Notes: generated from the letters alone by a model not told the origin. A stretch of DNA of 64,000 bases from Hyphomicrobiaceae bacterium (GCA_041397645.1 JAWKWE010000004.1:868001-932000), one strand, 5' to 3'. Counted from the stretch's first letter, positions 36,356 through 45,820 are shown. Numbers and translations are program-made.

Positions 36356-37387
36356 ATGGGCTACAAGGTCGCTATCGTTGGCGCTACGGGTAATGTCGGC
36401 CGCGAAATGCTTAATGTGCTTGCCGATCGCAGATTCCCGGTCAGCGAGCTCGTTCCGCTCGCCTCGCGCCGCTCCATCGGCACGGAAGTCTCCTTCGGCG
36501 ACAAAACGCTGAAATGCCGCGACCTGGAAAGCTTCGACTTCAAGGGCACCGACTTCTGCTTGATGTCGGCGGGCTCTGCCGTCTCCAAGGAGTGGTCGCC
36601 CAAGATCGGCGCACAGGGCGCGGTCGTGATCGATAACTCTTCGTGCTGGCGCTACGATCAGGACGTACCGTTGATCGTGCCGGAGGTGAACGCCGACGCC
36701 ATCGCCGGCTACACCAAGAAGAACATCATCGCCAATCCGAACTGCTCCACCGCGCAGATGGTGGTCGCGCTGAAGCCTCTCCATGACGCAGCCACGATTA
36801 CCCGCGTCGTCGTCTCGACCTATCAGTCGGTTTCAGGTGCTGGCAAGGACGCGATGGATGAGCTGTGGCATCAGACCAAGGGCAAATACGTTCCGGGCCA
36901 AGAGGTCGATGCCAAGAAGTTTCCCAAGCAGATTGCCTTCAACTGCATTCCTCATATCGACGTCTTCATGGAGGATGGCTACACGAAGGAAGAGTGGAAG
37001 ATGTTGGCGGAAACCAAGAAGATCCTGGACCCCAAGATCAAGCTCTCGGCGACGTGCGTGCGCGTGCCGGTATTCGTGAGCCACTCTGAATCGCTCAATA
37101 TCGAATTTGTAAAGCCGATCTCAGCGGATGAGGCGCGCGAGATCCTGCGGGCGGCCCCTGGCATTCAGGTCATCGATAAGCGGGAACCTGGCGGCTACAT
37201 CACGCCTGTCGAAGCTGCTGGCGAATACGATACCTTTGTCTCGCGCATTCGCGAGGACGCGACCGTCGAAAACGGTCTTGCGATGTGGATCGTCTCCGAC
37301 AATCTGCTCAAGGGCGCCGCGCTCAATGCGGTTCAGATCGCCGAAGCGATGATCGAGCGCAGGCTGCTGCCCAAGGCGGCAGCCTGA
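36356..37387 (+). CDS. asd: Aspartate-semialdehyde dehydrogenase
   Basis: 343 residues. It makes aspartate semialdehyde from aspartyl phosphate, feeding lysine, methionine and threonine. The N-terminal NADP site VGATGNVGREML, the catalytic Cys130 in NPNCSTAQMVVAL and the substrate-binding RVPVFVSHSESLNIEF are present. ATG at 36356. It converges on the MarR gene, with a weak GACGTG-CATC-CACGTC hairpin at 37415-37430 between them. Confidence 0.97.
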   Translation: MGYKVAIVGATGNVGREMLNVLADRRFPVSELVPLASRRSIGTEVSFGDKTLKCRDLESFDFKGTDFCLMSAGSAVSKEWSPKIGAQGAVVIDNSSCWRYDQDVPLIVPEVNADAIAGYTKKNIIANPNCSTAQMVVALKPLHDAATITRVVVSTYQSVSGAGKDAMDELWHQTKGKYVPGQEVDAKKFPKQIAFNCIPHIDVFMEDGYTKEEWKMLAETKKILDPKIKLSATCVRVPVFVSHSESLNIEFVKPISADEAREILRAAPGIQVIDKREPGGYITPVEAAGEYDTFVSRIREDATVENGLAMWIVSDNLLKGAALNAVQIAEAMIERRLLPKAAA

Positions 37388-37458
37388 TCCCAGGCTCTCT
37401 CAACAAGCGGGATTGACGTGCATCCACGTCGATCTTCGCTTCAAAGACGAGTCCCGTC

Positions 37459-37923
37459 TCAAGCTTCCTTCTGGCTCTGTTCGCTCCCCAGGATTTCTAT
37501 GATCGCGTAGAGATCGGAAAGCAGCTTTTCGCGCTGTGAAGCAGGCAGAGCGGACAAGATCTGTTCATCGACCTTGCGCGCCAGTGGCTCGGCCGACTTG
37601 AGAACCCGCCAACCTTCGTCGGTGAGCTTCACCGCGTAGGCGCGGGCATCTTCCTTGGTCCGGCGGCGCTGCAAGAGCCCCTTCTTCAGCATGCGCCGAA
37701 CGATGTCGGCCAGCGTCGAACGGTCAATTCCCGTGCGCTCAACCAGATGGGTTTGGCTTAGGCCCTCGTTTGTGGACACCGTAAGCAGAACAGCATATTG
37801 GCGCGGCGTCAGATCGCCCTGACCCAGTTCAGCCTGGAATACCTCGGCTGCACATTGCCCAACCCGATGCAAGAGATGAAGCGGCGATCGATCCAACCGA
37901 TTCGTCGAAATTTCTCTGGGCAT
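37459..37923 (-). CDS. MarR-family transcriptional regulator
   Basis: 154 residues. The winged-helix core is seen as LTPRQYAVLLTVSTNEGLSQTHLVERTGIDRSTLADIVRRMLKKGLLQRRRTKEDARAYAVKLTDEG, in shorter recognisable pieces from residue 36 to 105; flanking helices form the dimer interface. MarR proteins repress drug-efflux or aromatic-catabolism genes and often themselves. No target is adjacent except its own upstream region, which carries the repeats at 38003-38098. ATG at 37923. Confidence 0.92.
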   Translation of the reverse strand: MPREISTNRLDRSPLHLLHRVGQCAAEVFQAELGQGDLTPRQYAVLLTVSTNEGLSQTHLVERTGIDRSTLADIVRRMLKKGLLQRRRTKEDARAYAVKLTDEGWRVLKSAEPLARKVDEQILSALPASQREKLLSDLYAIIEILGSEQSQKEA

Positions 37924-38002
37924 TGCTCCCTCGAAGAAAGTGCTATTCCATAACGGCGAATGTACGAAAGGTTTTGAGTCGCTGTCTTGGAAATATTTCA
38001 GA

Positions 38003-38098
38003 TCTACACAGATAAAGGGTCGTCATCGGACGACGACTGCCGAAAAGTGGCAGATCTGTACAAAAATTATCAGCTTTGATTAGAACGTCTACACAGAT
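38003..38098 (-). promoter_or_regulatory. Repeated TCTACACAGAT sites upstream of the MarR gene
   Basis: The 11-mer TCTACACAGAT occurs at 38003-38013 and again at 38088-38098, 85 bases apart (about eight helical turns). A partial inverted copy (AGATCTGTACA, 38053-38063) stands between, and the dyad GTCGTC-N4-GACGAC is at 38019-38034. The whole 279-base gap to the yciB gene is AT-rich. These are candidate operators for the MarR protein or another factor. Confidence 0.5.
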
Positions 38099-38202
38099 GT
38101 AACTTCATTCGTAAGATTTTTCCTACCCGCGAAGCAATTCGGGACAGCAGTTCGAAGACCACATTATTAAGCTATTCTGCCCACAGATAGATTTAATACA
38201 AA

Positions 38203-38826
38203 TTAATGACTTGGGTTTTCTTCATACTTCTTCAGCAGGCCGATCTGGGACATAGCAAAAACCATAGTGAGCGGCATAATACCGAACACTTTGAACGTGA
38301 CCCAAGTATCGGTTGAATAAAAGCGCCAAACGATCTCGTTGAGAAGCGCCAGAAAAGCAAAGAACAGGGCCCACCGAATCGTCAGCTTGCGCCATCCTGG
38401 CTCGGTGAGCCGCATAACGTCGCCAAACACCATTTTGAGAAAGATCCGGTCCATCAGGAGACCGCTAAACAGCAACGCCGAAAAAATAGCGTTCACGATG
38501 GTGGGCTTCATCTTGATGAATTGCTCATCCTGAAGATAAAGCGTCAGCCCACCAAAGACCATCACGAACACGCCCGTCACCAGGGGCATGACCGCGACCT
38601 TGCCGAAGAGATACTTGGAGGCGAGCAGAGACACGACCGTCGCGGCCATGAAGCATCCAGTGGCCCAAAAGATAGCCTGCTTGGGATCGCTCAGATGCTT
38701 ACCCGCTTGCCAGTTGACCAGAAAAAACAGGACCAGCGGACCGAGCTCCACGAGCAGCTTAAGGCCCTGGGCTTTGTCGAACTGCGGCTCGTTGGAAACT
38801 ACGGACTTGTCGTCGGATTCACGCAT
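38203..38826 (-). CDS. YciB/IspZ-family membrane protein, second copy
   Basis: 207 residues with about five membrane segments. The family pattern is visible: LKLLVELGPLVLFFLVNW, then FWATGCFMAATVVSLLASKYLF, VFGGLTLYLQDEQFIKMKPTIVNAIFSALL, and GWRKLTIRWALFFAFLALLNEIVWR. Members act in cell-envelope synthesis and septation. It follows a paralogue by 18 bases at the end of the dapF-mtaB-ftsY operon. Related genomes usually have one copy, so the pair may reflect duplication and specialisation. Confidence 0.85.
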   Translation of the reverse strand: MRESDDKSVVSNEPQFDKAQGLKLLVELGPLVLFFLVNWQAGKHLSDPKQAIFWATGCFMAATVVSLLASKYLFGKVAVMPLVTGVFVMVFGGLTLYLQDEQFIKMKPTIVNAIFSALLFSGLLMDRIFLKMVFGDVMRLTEPGWRKLTIRWALFFAFLALLNEIVWRFYSTDTWVTFKVFGIMPLTMVFAMSQIGLLKKYEENPSH

Positions 38827-38844
38827 TCTGAAAAAACCTCAACC

Positions 38845-39483
38845 TCAATGAGCGCCCGAATGCGGCGGGGGATCGGGTAAGCGATATTTCTGCAAAGACC
38901 GTGTCAGCAACCAAGCATACAGCACCGACAACGGCAGAATGATCGCAATCTTGAACAGGATCCAGACATTCACGCCGTTCATGGTATAGCCCAGGATCTT
39001 GTAGAGGTGGTCGTCAAGATAAGTCTGGCGCACGTATTCGTTGGCCACCGCCGTAAAAATGAAGAACAGCGCAAAACTCCAAGTGAATTTGTTCCATCCC
39101 TCATCGGTGTAGTGGAATGTCTCGTGGAATACGAACTTGAAGAAGTTGCGCTTGATGATGAGGCCGCCGATCAGGAAAATCGCAAACAGCGCGTTGAAGA
39201 TCGTCACCTTGATCTGAACCCACATCGGATCGCCCGTGACGATCGTCATGAGCCCGAAGACGACCGTTACCGTCGAAGCGATGAGCGGGAAGAACGGCGG
39301 GCGGTGAAACATGTAGAACATCACGCCGATCGCTATCACGGTCGTGATCAGCAGAGCCCACGTTCCAGCTTCGATACCCGCAACGGCATTGACGACGAAC
39401 ATCGTAATGAGCGGCCCGAACTCGCTCAGGATGTTGATCGTCTGCTCTGCATTGAAGGGAAAGAACTTCTTCAATCTGCTCAT
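38845..39483 (-). CDS. YciB/IspZ-family membrane protein, first copy
   Basis: 212 residues from ATG at 39483; the longer frame reaches into ftsY and is rejected. It has the same architecture as the second copy: INILSEFGPLITMFVVNAVAG, ALLITTVIAIGVMFYMF, VVFGLMTIVTGDPMWVQIKVTIFNALFAIFLIG and GWNKFTWSFALFFIFTAVANEYVR. The proteins align along their length but are well diverged, so the duplication is old. It follows ftsY by 58 bases in the operon. Inner-membrane location is clear; the biochemical role is not known. Confidence 0.88.
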   Translation of the reverse strand: MSRLKKFFPFNAEQTINILSEFGPLITMFVVNAVAGIEAGTWALLITTVIAIGVMFYMFHRPPFFPLIASTVTVVFGLMTIVTGDPMWVQIKVTIFNALFAIFLIGGLIIKRNFFKFVFHETFHYTDEGWNKFTWSFALFFIFTAVANEYVRQTYLDDHLYKILGYTMNGVNVWILFKIAIILPLSVLYAWLLTRSLQKYRLPDPPPHSGAH

Positions 39484-39541
39484 GTGAATTCCAGTCTCTC
39501 CTCTTTTGAGCGTCGGCCCTGCCCGGCCGTTGGCGCGGATA

Positions 39542-40738
39542 TCAACCCGCAATCGCTCTGGCAAAATCCGCCGCCGCGAACGGCTGCAGATCGTCCACCC
39601 CCTCACCCACGCCGATGGCATGCACCGGCAGCTTAAACTTTTCTCCAATTGCGACCAAAATGCCGCCGCGCGCCGTGCCATCCAGCTTTGTCATGACAAG
39701 GCCGGTAACGCCTGCGCGCTTTCCAAACACTTCCACTTGCTGCAACGCGTTTTGTCCGGTCGTCGCGTCAAGAACAAGCACAACGTCGTGGGGCGCCGAT
39801 GGATCGATTTTCTTGAGAACACGTGTGACTTTCTCGAGCTCTTCCATCAGGGCCTGCTTGTTCTGAAGCCGACCGGCAGTGTCGAGCAGCAAAACGTCGG
39901 TGCCTGCGTCTTGAGCCTTTTTCAAGGCGTCGTAAGCAAGCCCGGCAGAATCTGCTCCAACCGCGCTTGCAACCACAGGTGTTCCGGTTCGCTCGCCCCA
40001 AACTTTCAACTGATCGATGGCCGCGGCGCGAAACGTATCGCCTGCAGCCATCATCACCGACTTGCCTTCCGATTTTAACTTCGAGGCAAGCTTACCGATG
40101 GTGGTTGTTTTGCCGGTGCCGTTGACGCCAACCATCATGATGACATGGGGCCTATTCTTGACGTCGACGGTGAGCGGCTTTGCAATTGGTGCAAGCACCT
40201 TTTCCACTTCGTTAGCAAGAATGGCGCGCACCTCATCGGGCGAGATGCCCTTTTCGAAGCGGCCCTTACCAATGGCTCCCGAAATGCGCGCAGCCATGGC
40301 CACGCCGAGGTCGGATTGAATGAGCAGATCTTCAAGGTCTTCAAGCGTATCGGCATCGAGCTTGCGCTTGGTGAAGAGCCCGGTGATGCCTTCGCTAAGC
40401 TTGCCTGACGTCTTGCCGAGACCGGCTTTGAGACGCTGGAACCATGTAAGTTTAGGAGCTGGCTGTTCAACAGGAGTAGGAGCGGCAGTGCTGGCCGCGG
40501 CCTCGGCAGGCGGCGGCGCGGGCGATGGTGCTTCTTGCTCTGGCGAAGCAAGTTGCGAAGCCTGCGCATCTTCCTGCTCCACCGCATCAACGGCGGCGCG
40601 GTTGGTCACAGACTCATGCCCCACAGTGTCTGGCGCGGGTGGGACTTGCACAGGAGCGTCTGGTTCGGTCGCCTCTTGCGTCTTACCGCCAAACAGGCGG
40701 CCAAAGAGACCTTTGCGTTTCGCTTCAGGTTCGCTCAC
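39542..40738 (-). CDS. ftsY: Signal recognition particle receptor FtsY
   Basis: 398 residues. FtsY binds the Ffh-RNA complex (ffh is at 45.8 kb) and delivers nascent membrane proteins. The acidic, Pro/Ala-rich A region (about residues 20-95) precedes the N domain and the GTPase G domain: GVNGTGKTTTIGKLA, AAGDTFRAAAIDQL, LLDTAGR and TKLDGTARGG. GTG start at 40738, overlapping the stop of mtaB by four bases, so the genes are translationally coupled. Confidence 0.96.
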   Translation of the reverse strand: MSEPEAKRKGLFGRLFGGKTQEATEPDAPVQVPPAPDTVGHESVTNRAAVDAVEQEDAQASQLASPEQEAPSPAPPPAEAAASTAAPTPVEQPAPKLTWFQRLKAGLGKTSGKLSEGITGLFTKRKLDADTLEDLEDLLIQSDLGVAMAARISGAIGKGRFEKGISPDEVRAILANEVEKVLAPIAKPLTVDVKNRPHVIMMVGVNGTGKTTTIGKLASKLKSEGKSVMMAAGDTFRAAAIDQLKVWGERTGTPVVASAVGADSAGLAYDALKKAQDAGTDVLLLDTAGRLQNKQALMEELEKVTRVLKKIDPSAPHDVVLVLDATTGQNALQQVEVFGKRAGVTGLVMTKLDGTARGGILVAIGEKFKLPVHAIGVGEGVDDLQPFAAADFARAIAG

Positions 40739-42015
40739 GCCAAGACCTCACCAATCAATTTATCCCCATTACGCCCCGTGATGCGGGCCTTGACGATCTC
40801 GCCCGCAAGGAACGCCTCACGGCCTGAAACATCCACTTCAGCGAATTGCGGTGTGCGTCCGACGCAATCGCGCTCCATCAAGATCTCACAACGCTGCCCG
40901 GCTTGGGTGCTCAAATAGGTTTCCAGCACATCCGAGCCCTTGGCGCGCAATCGCGCGGCACGTTCCTTCACCGTCGTGCGCGCAACCTGCGGCATGCGCG
41001 CCGCCGGCGTACCTTTGCGAGGCGAAAACGGAAAAACGTGCAGGAAGGTCAAACCACACGCATCCACGATGTCGAGAGAGCGCGCGAACATCTCCTCCGT
41101 TTCGGTGGGGAAGCCCGCAATCAAATCCGCGCCGAACACGACGCCAGGACGCATACGGCGCACGTTCTCGCAGAAGCGGATCGCATCGTCGCGACCGTGG
41201 CGGCGTTTCATGCGCTTCAAGATCAGGTCGTCGCCCGCCTGCATCGACAGATGCAGATGCGGCATGAGGCGCTCTTCATCGGCGAAAGCAGCCAACAAAT
41301 GCGGATCGGCTTCCACCTGATCGATGGAGGACAATCTAAGCCGCTTCAAGTCTGGCACGTGCCTGAGGATCTGACGCACGAGCTTGCCGAGCGTCATGTC
41401 GCCGGGCAGATCGGGGCCGTAGGATGTGATGTCCACGCCGGTCAGAACCACCTCTGGAAAGCCCTTTTCGACCAGGCGGCGGATCTCGCCCACCACCTCA
41501 CCCGCAGGCACGGAGCGGGACGGACCGCGGCCATAGGGAATGATGCAGAACGTGCAACGATGATCGCAGCCGTTCTGAACCTGCACATAGGCGCGTGCGC
41601 GCGCGCCGAAACCGTCAATCATGTGCGAGGCTGTTTCGCGAACACTCATGATGTCGTCGACTTGGACGCGCTCGGTATCGGGCAGCATCAGCCCCGCAAA
41701 CGTTTCCGCCTTCATCTTCTCGGCGTTGCCGATGACGTGATCGACCTCGTCCATCTCGGCGAAGCGTTCTGGTTCCACCTGCGCGGCGCATCCCGTAACG
41801 ATGATGCGCGCATTGGGCTGCTCGCGGCGGATCCGGCGAATTGTCTGCGAGGCATTGCGGACGGCCTCGCTCGTCACCGCGCACGTATTGACGATCACTG
41901 CCTGCTCCAGCCCCGCCTCGCGCGCATGGCGACGCATCACTTCCGATTCGTAGGCATTGAGCCTGCAACCGAGCGTAATGACGGTAGGGTCTGAATTTTC
42001 AGATCTGGCAGTCAC
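40735..42015 (-). CDS. mtaB: tRNA t6A37 methylthiotransferase MtaB
   Basis: 426 residues from GTG at 42015; the frame runs back to 42300 but there it overlaps dapF. A radical-SAM methylthiotransferase. The N-terminal UPF0004 Cys are in TLGCRLNAYESE, VNTCAVTSEA and VTGCAAQ; the radical SAM motif is NGCDHRCTFCIIPYGRG, and the C-terminal part fits a TRAM domain (SGREAFLAGEIVKARITG). It modifies A37 of tRNAs reading ANN codons. Second gene of the dapF-mtaB-ftsY operon, 56 bases after dapF. Confidence 0.92.
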   Translation of the reverse strand: MTARSENSDPTVITLGCRLNAYESEVMRRHAREAGLEQAVIVNTCAVTSEAVRNASQTIRRIRREQPNARIIVTGCAAQVEPERFAEMDEVDHVIGNAEKMKAETFAGLMLPDTERVQVDDIMSVRETASHMIDGFGARARAYVQVQNGCDHRCTFCIIPYGRGPSRSVPAGEVVGEIRRLVEKGFPEVVLTGVDITSYGPDLPGDMTLGKLVRQILRHVPDLKRLRLSSIDQVEADPHLLAAFADEERLMPHLHLSMQAGDDLILKRMKRRHGRDDAIRFCENVRRMRPGVVFGADLIAGFPTETEEMFARSLDIVDACGLTFLHVFPFSPRKGTPAARMPQVARTTVKERAARLRAKGSDVLETYLSTQAGQRCEILMERDCVGRTPQFAEVDVSGREAFLAGEIVKARITGRNGDKLIGEVLA

Positions 42016-42071
42016 GTTTGGTCTGCTGGTTGGTGTTTCTTTCAGGGCTTTGCATTTCGACGCGAGGCCGC

Positions 42072-42941
42072 TCAGGCTGGTGCACGGGCCGACCGGCCCT
42101 GGCCCACAAATCCTTCGTACTCGAACTCGGTCGGGCCGGTCATCAATATACGGTTGTTGGCCGTCCACTCGATCTGAAGCGGTCCGCCGGGCAGCGTCAC
42201 GGTGACCTTGCGGCCTGTAAGCTTCTTGCGGGCCGCCGAGACCGCCGCTGCACATGCGGCCGAGCCACATGCGCGCGTCAGCCCAGCGCCGCGCTCCCAT
42301 GTCCGTAACGTAATGGCATCGTCCGCCGTCACGTGCGCAAGCGAGATGTTGGCGCGCTCGGGGAAGATCGGGTGGTTTTCCAGCATTGGACCCAGACGCC
42401 CCAGATCATGCGCCATCACATCGTCCACCCAGAAGATCGCGTGCGGATTGCCGACGTTGACGACCGAGGGCGAGTGGAGCACGGGGTTGTCGATCGGGCC
42501 AATCTGCAACTCGATGCCGCGGGTGTCGCGAAACTCCTCAGCCAGCGGGATGTCCTGCCAGTTGAACCGTGGTTCGCCCATGTCGACGGTTATGGTCGTG
42601 CCATCGCGCGCATCGATGTCGAGAAGTCCGGCGGACGTCTCGACCTTGAACTGTTTGTTGGCGCGGCCCTGCGCCATCCACCAGCCAACGCAGCGCATTC
42701 CGTTGCCGCAAGCTCCAGCCTCAGACCCATCAGCGTTGTAGATCCGCACGAAGGCATCGCTACTGTCCTTGCGGGGGCTATGGAGCACCATCATCTGATC
42801 GAAATGGGCGTCATTGTCGGCTGCGATGGCGCGGACTTCGTCCTCGGTAAAAACCTTTGAGGTTCCACGCAAATCCACGACGACGATCTCGTTCCCAAGA
42901 CCATTCATCTTCACATATCTGAGAGGGGGCGCGCCGATCAT
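42072..42941 (-). CDS. dapF: Diaminopimelate epimerase
   Basis: 289 residues. It interconverts LL- and meso-diaminopimelate. The two active-site Cys are in [13 protein letters not shown] and [12 protein letters not shown]; the start motif [15 protein letters not shown] is typical of the group. First gene of the operon; the promoter should lie in 42942-43198. ATG at 42941. Confidence 0.96.
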   Translation of the reverse strand: MIGAPPLRYVKMNGLGNEIVVVDLRGTSKVFTEDEVRAIAADNDAHFDQMMVLHSPRKDSSDAFVRIYNADGSEAGACGNGMRCVGWWMAQGRANKQFKVETSAGLLDIDARDGTTITVDMGEPRFNWQDIPLAEEFRDTRGIELQIGPIDNPVLHSPSVVNVGNPHAIFWVDDVMAHDLGRLGPMLENHPIFPERANISLAHVTADDAITLRTWERGAGLTRACGSAACAAAVSAARKKLTGRKVTVTLPGGPLQIEWTANNRILMTGPTEFEYEGFVGQGRSARAPA

Positions 42942-43198
42942 GGGCTCTTATATGGCCGGGCATAGGCAAAAAACAATTGAAAGACGGCATGTGGCGTCGG
43001 GGCCGCCCCGCCTCAATGAGATCCGCCATTCGGCACAAGTCTGATGTAGCACAAAAGATTCATTGAACGTTCCGCCACTTGAGCGTTGCAATGCGATGCG
43101 GCATGTTGTCGTGATCCGGCCGGTCAATGTCTGACAATGTTTGAATTTGCGCCGCACCCTGCGCGGGGGGCGACGGAAAGATTAAAGAGAGAGGTCGC

Positions 43199-44020
43199 AT
43201 GGTTATGGCTACTCAAGCCACGCAGCGGGCCGAGAGGGCCAGTTGGCCCGAGGTCAATCGGTTGACGCCGACTGACATCTTGGATGCGCTCGACCAGGGC
43301 ATCCGCGATTTTCGCGCCGCTCCGAAATATGGATTGTTTTTCGGCGCATTCTACGCGCTCGCCGGCTGGCTGCTGATTAGCCTCGTCTACTATTTCGACC
43401 ATCCCTATCTGGCCTATCCGATGGCCACGGGGTTTGCCCTGTTTGCACCGTTCGCGGTTACAGGCCTTTATGACGTCAGCCGCCGCCTTGAACGCGGCGA
43501 ACCGCTATCGTGGCAGGCCGTTCTGGGCTCGGTCAAAGCGGTTTCAGGCCGGGAGCTGGGCTGGATGGCGGTTGTCACCGTCTTCACCCTCATCATCTGG
43601 CTCGACATCGCCGCGTTCTTGTTCTTCGCCTTCATGGGCTTTGGCGGAGGAACGTCGGATAACCTGATCAACGAGATCCTGACGACGTCGCGGGGCTGGG
43701 TCTTCCTGACCATCGGCAACCTCGTTGGCGCGGTCCTGGCGGGCATCGTATTTTCGTACTCGGCCGTTTCTTTCCCGATGCTTTTCGACCGCAACGTCGA
43801 CTTCGTGACCGCGATGGTGACGAGCGTGAAAACTGTGCTGAAGAACCCGTGGGCGATGGCGATCTGGGCCATCATCATCGGAGTGCACTTGGCGTTGTCG
43901 CTGGTTTCCCTGTTCGCCGGCCTTATTGTCGTACTGCCGATCCTGGGCCACACGACCTGGCACATCTACCGCAAAGCGGTGGCCCCCGCGGAGGAAACGC
44001 GTGCCACCACGGCATCTTAG
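43199..44020 (+). CDS. DUF2189 integral membrane protein
   Basis: 273 residues, six hydrophobic segments. The N-terminus RLTPTDILDALDQGIRDFRAAPKYGLFFGAFYALAG and VFTLIIWLDIAAFLFF, SYSAVSFPMLFDRNVDFVTAMVTS mark DUF2189, sometimes annotated as a cytochrome-c-oxidase-I-like protein. The function is unknown. GAGAGAGGTCGC precedes the ATG. It is alone and divergent from dapF. Confidence 0.88.
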   Translation: MVMATQATQRAERASWPEVNRLTPTDILDALDQGIRDFRAAPKYGLFFGAFYALAGWLLISLVYYFDHPYLAYPMATGFALFAPFAVTGLYDVSRRLERGEPLSWQAVLGSVKAVSGRELGWMAVVTVFTLIIWLDIAAFLFFAFMGFGGGTSDNLINEILTTSRGWVFLTIGNLVGAVLAGIVFSYSAVSFPMLFDRNVDFVTAMVTSVKTVLKNPWAMAIWAIIIGVHLALSLVSLFAGLIVVLPILGHTTWHIYRKAVAPAEETRATTAS

Positions 44021-44399
44021 CCCGTTCCGACGGCGGGCGCGGCAGTTCGTCGGCCGCCCCGTCTATTACGTTCGGCAGCCGTCTGCCGCTGAACCGGCCG
44101 CTGGTTATTCTCCGGCAGCCGCAGGCCCTCCGCGTTCTATGCTGGGGTTGGCCTATACTGGGATCCGCCGTCCCTGCATCTGCGTCGGTTGCATTTTGCT
44201 TACGCCGCCAGAACGCTACCGCCAGCGCCGTGTCTTTGCCCTCGCACGCGCCTTTGAGCGTATGAAGGAAAAGCACCAAGGCGAGCACAACTGATGTTGC
44301 CGCGCATCGGTCGCAGACAATGTCCGTCGCTGTCTTGCTGAGCCTCGCAAAGCGGAGCAGGTTGCGAAAATTGCAGTTGCGCAACTCATGCGGCCCTAG
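44021..44399. other. Intergenic stretch, no gene supported
   Basis: About 380 bases between the DUF2189 and PagL-like genes. Frames open through part of it (for example 43926-44294, overlapping the preceding gene) have no convincing start and odd composition. Nothing structured is evident; the PagL-like promoter should be in 44280-44399. Confidence 0.4.
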
Positions 44400-44948
44400 A
44401 TGAAAAAGTTTGTTCCAGCGTGCGCCCTGGCGCTTGGCGTGTCCTTGTGGAGCGCCTTCGTTGCCCCAGCGCAGGCCGATGATTTTCTCTACGCCTTCAA
44501 ATTCGGTTTTCTGGCGCATGACGTCCCCGACCTGTGGAGCGGGTTCTCGGTCGAAGACCGTTGGGTCGACGTCAATTTCGAGGCCCAATTCAAGCCGGCG
44601 CTAATGGTGTTTGGCGGAGCCATCCGCCCTGTCGTCGGCGCCTCCATCAATACCAACGGCGACACCAGCCACGTTTATGCAGACGCCCGCTGGCAGATCG
44701 ACTGTGACCGGCTGTTTTTCGGCATTGGCCTTGGCGCCGCCATCCACGACGGCGAAACCGGCCCACCCGATCCAAATGCTAAGTGGCTGGGATCTCGTGT
44801 TCTTTTTCACATTCCGGCTGAAGTCGGCATCCATCTGGACGAACACAACGACCTCTCCGTCTATTTCGAGCACACCTCCAACGCCTACACGATGGAGTAT
44901 AACGAGGGCCTGGACCGTATCGGCGTTCGCTACGGCTATCGGTTCTGA
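44400..44948 (+). CDS. PagL-like lipid A 3-O-deacylase (acyloxyacyl hydrolase)
   Basis: 182 residues, an outer-membrane eight-stranded barrel after a signal peptide (ALALGVSLWSAFVAPAQA). The catalytic His-x-Ser is seen in SVYFEHTSNAYTM, followed by an acidic residue in EYNEGLDRIGVRYGYRF, with the C-terminal Phe for BAM insertion. PagL removes the 3-O-acyl chain of lipid A and changes envelope permeability and immune recognition. Its terminator is at 45065-45128. No PhoP-type site can be judged by eye. Confidence 0.87.
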   Translation: MKKFVPACALALGVSLWSAFVAPAQADDFLYAFKFGFLAHDVPDLWSGFSVEDRWVDVNFEAQFKPALMVFGGAIRPVVGASINTNGDTSHVYADARWQIDCDRLFFGIGLGAAIHDGETGPPDPNAKWLGSRVLFHIPAEVGIHLDEHNDLSVYFEHTSNAYTMEYNEGLDRIGVRYGYRF

Positions 44949-45064
44949 TGCCGCCGCGGCCGCCTGCGCATTGACTTCCTGGCCGCTTTCCCCCATACCA
45001 CGGCCATTCCGACGGCCCTGACATCCAGAGCCGCCGCCTTGCACATGGGACTTCCCAAACGGAA

Positions 45065-45128
45065 GCGCCCGGGAGGCAAGGGGGTCAACATCCGGCAGCG
45101 CGAAGCGCTCCCGGGTGCGTTTTTGTTT
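45065..45128 (+). terminator. Long-loop terminator between the PagL-like and GST genes
   Basis: GCGCCCGGGAG (45065-45075) pairs with CTCCCGGGTGC (45108-45118), including one G-U pair, across a 32-base loop, and is followed by GTTTTTGTTTTG. The stem is strong and the T run clear; the loop is longer than usual. Confidence 0.65.
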
Positions 45129-45167
45129 TGCGCGTTGGGTTCAACCAGCGCGAGTGGAGCGACAAGA

Positions 45168-45812
45168 GTGCTGAAAGTTTGGGGCCGCACGACATCGGTA
45201 AACGTCCAGAAGGTCATGTGGACGATCGCGGAACTCGCAATTCCGCATGAGCGGATAGACGCTGGCGGCGCTTATGGCGTCGTCGATAAGCCCGAGTATG
45301 CGACCCTCAATCCCAACCGCCTCGTGCCGACGATGCAAGACGGCGACCTCACCCTTTGGGAAAGCGCTGCCATCGTGCGCTATCTGGCGCACAAGTACGG
45401 CGCTGGCGGCTTTCTGCCCGGCAGCGAAGCCGATATCGCGCGCGCCGACCAGTGGATGACCTGGGCCGACACGACGCTCTATCCGGATCTCATCGGGACG
45501 ATCTTTCTCGGACTGGTCCGCACTCCGGCCGCCACCCGCAACAACGACGCCATCGCGGCAGCCGCGACGCGAGCGGGAGAAAGACTGGCCATCCTCGATG
45601 GCGTGCTGGCGGACCGCCCCTATATCCTGGGTGACGCGCTGACCATGGCGGACATCACCTCAGGCGCCTTGATGTATCGCTACTACGAGCTGCCGATTGC
45701 GCGGCCCAAGCTCCCCAATGTCGAAGCCTGGGCCGCACGCCTTGCAAAGAGGCCCGCATACGAGGCCCACGTCATGGTCGACTACAACGTTCTGCGCGTC
45801 GCAGGAGCGTAA
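45168..45812 (+). CDS. Glutathione S-transferase family protein
   Basis: 214 residues from GTG at 45168, which gives MLKVWGRTTSVNVQKV; longer frames run into the terminator. The thioredoxin-like N domain has the Ser/Asn active-site region (TTSVNVQK), the cis-Pro (NRLVPTMQDG) and WESAAIVRYLAHKYG; the helical C domain has LTMADITSGALMYRYYELP. Substrate unknown; cytoplasmic. It ends nine bases before ffh and may be co-transcribed with it. Confidence 0.88.
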   Translation: MLKVWGRTTSVNVQKVMWTIAELAIPHERIDAGGAYGVVDKPEYATLNPNRLVPTMQDGDLTLWESAAIVRYLAHKYGAGGFLPGSEADIARADQWMTWADTTLYPDLIGTIFLGLVRTPAATRNNDAIAAAATRAGERLAILDGVLADRPYILGDALTMADITSGALMYRYYELPIARPKLPNVEAWAARLAKRPAYEAHVMVDYNVLRVAGA

Positions 45813-45820
45813 GAGGGTTC

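Noticed and set aside
37415..37430. GACGTG-CATC-CACGTC hairpin between asd and the MarR gene
   Set aside because: Short stem and no clear T run on either strand; left as possible but unsupported terminator.
40846..41994. A 382-codon plus-strand frame
   Set aside because: Antisense to mtaB, whose Cys motifs are complete.
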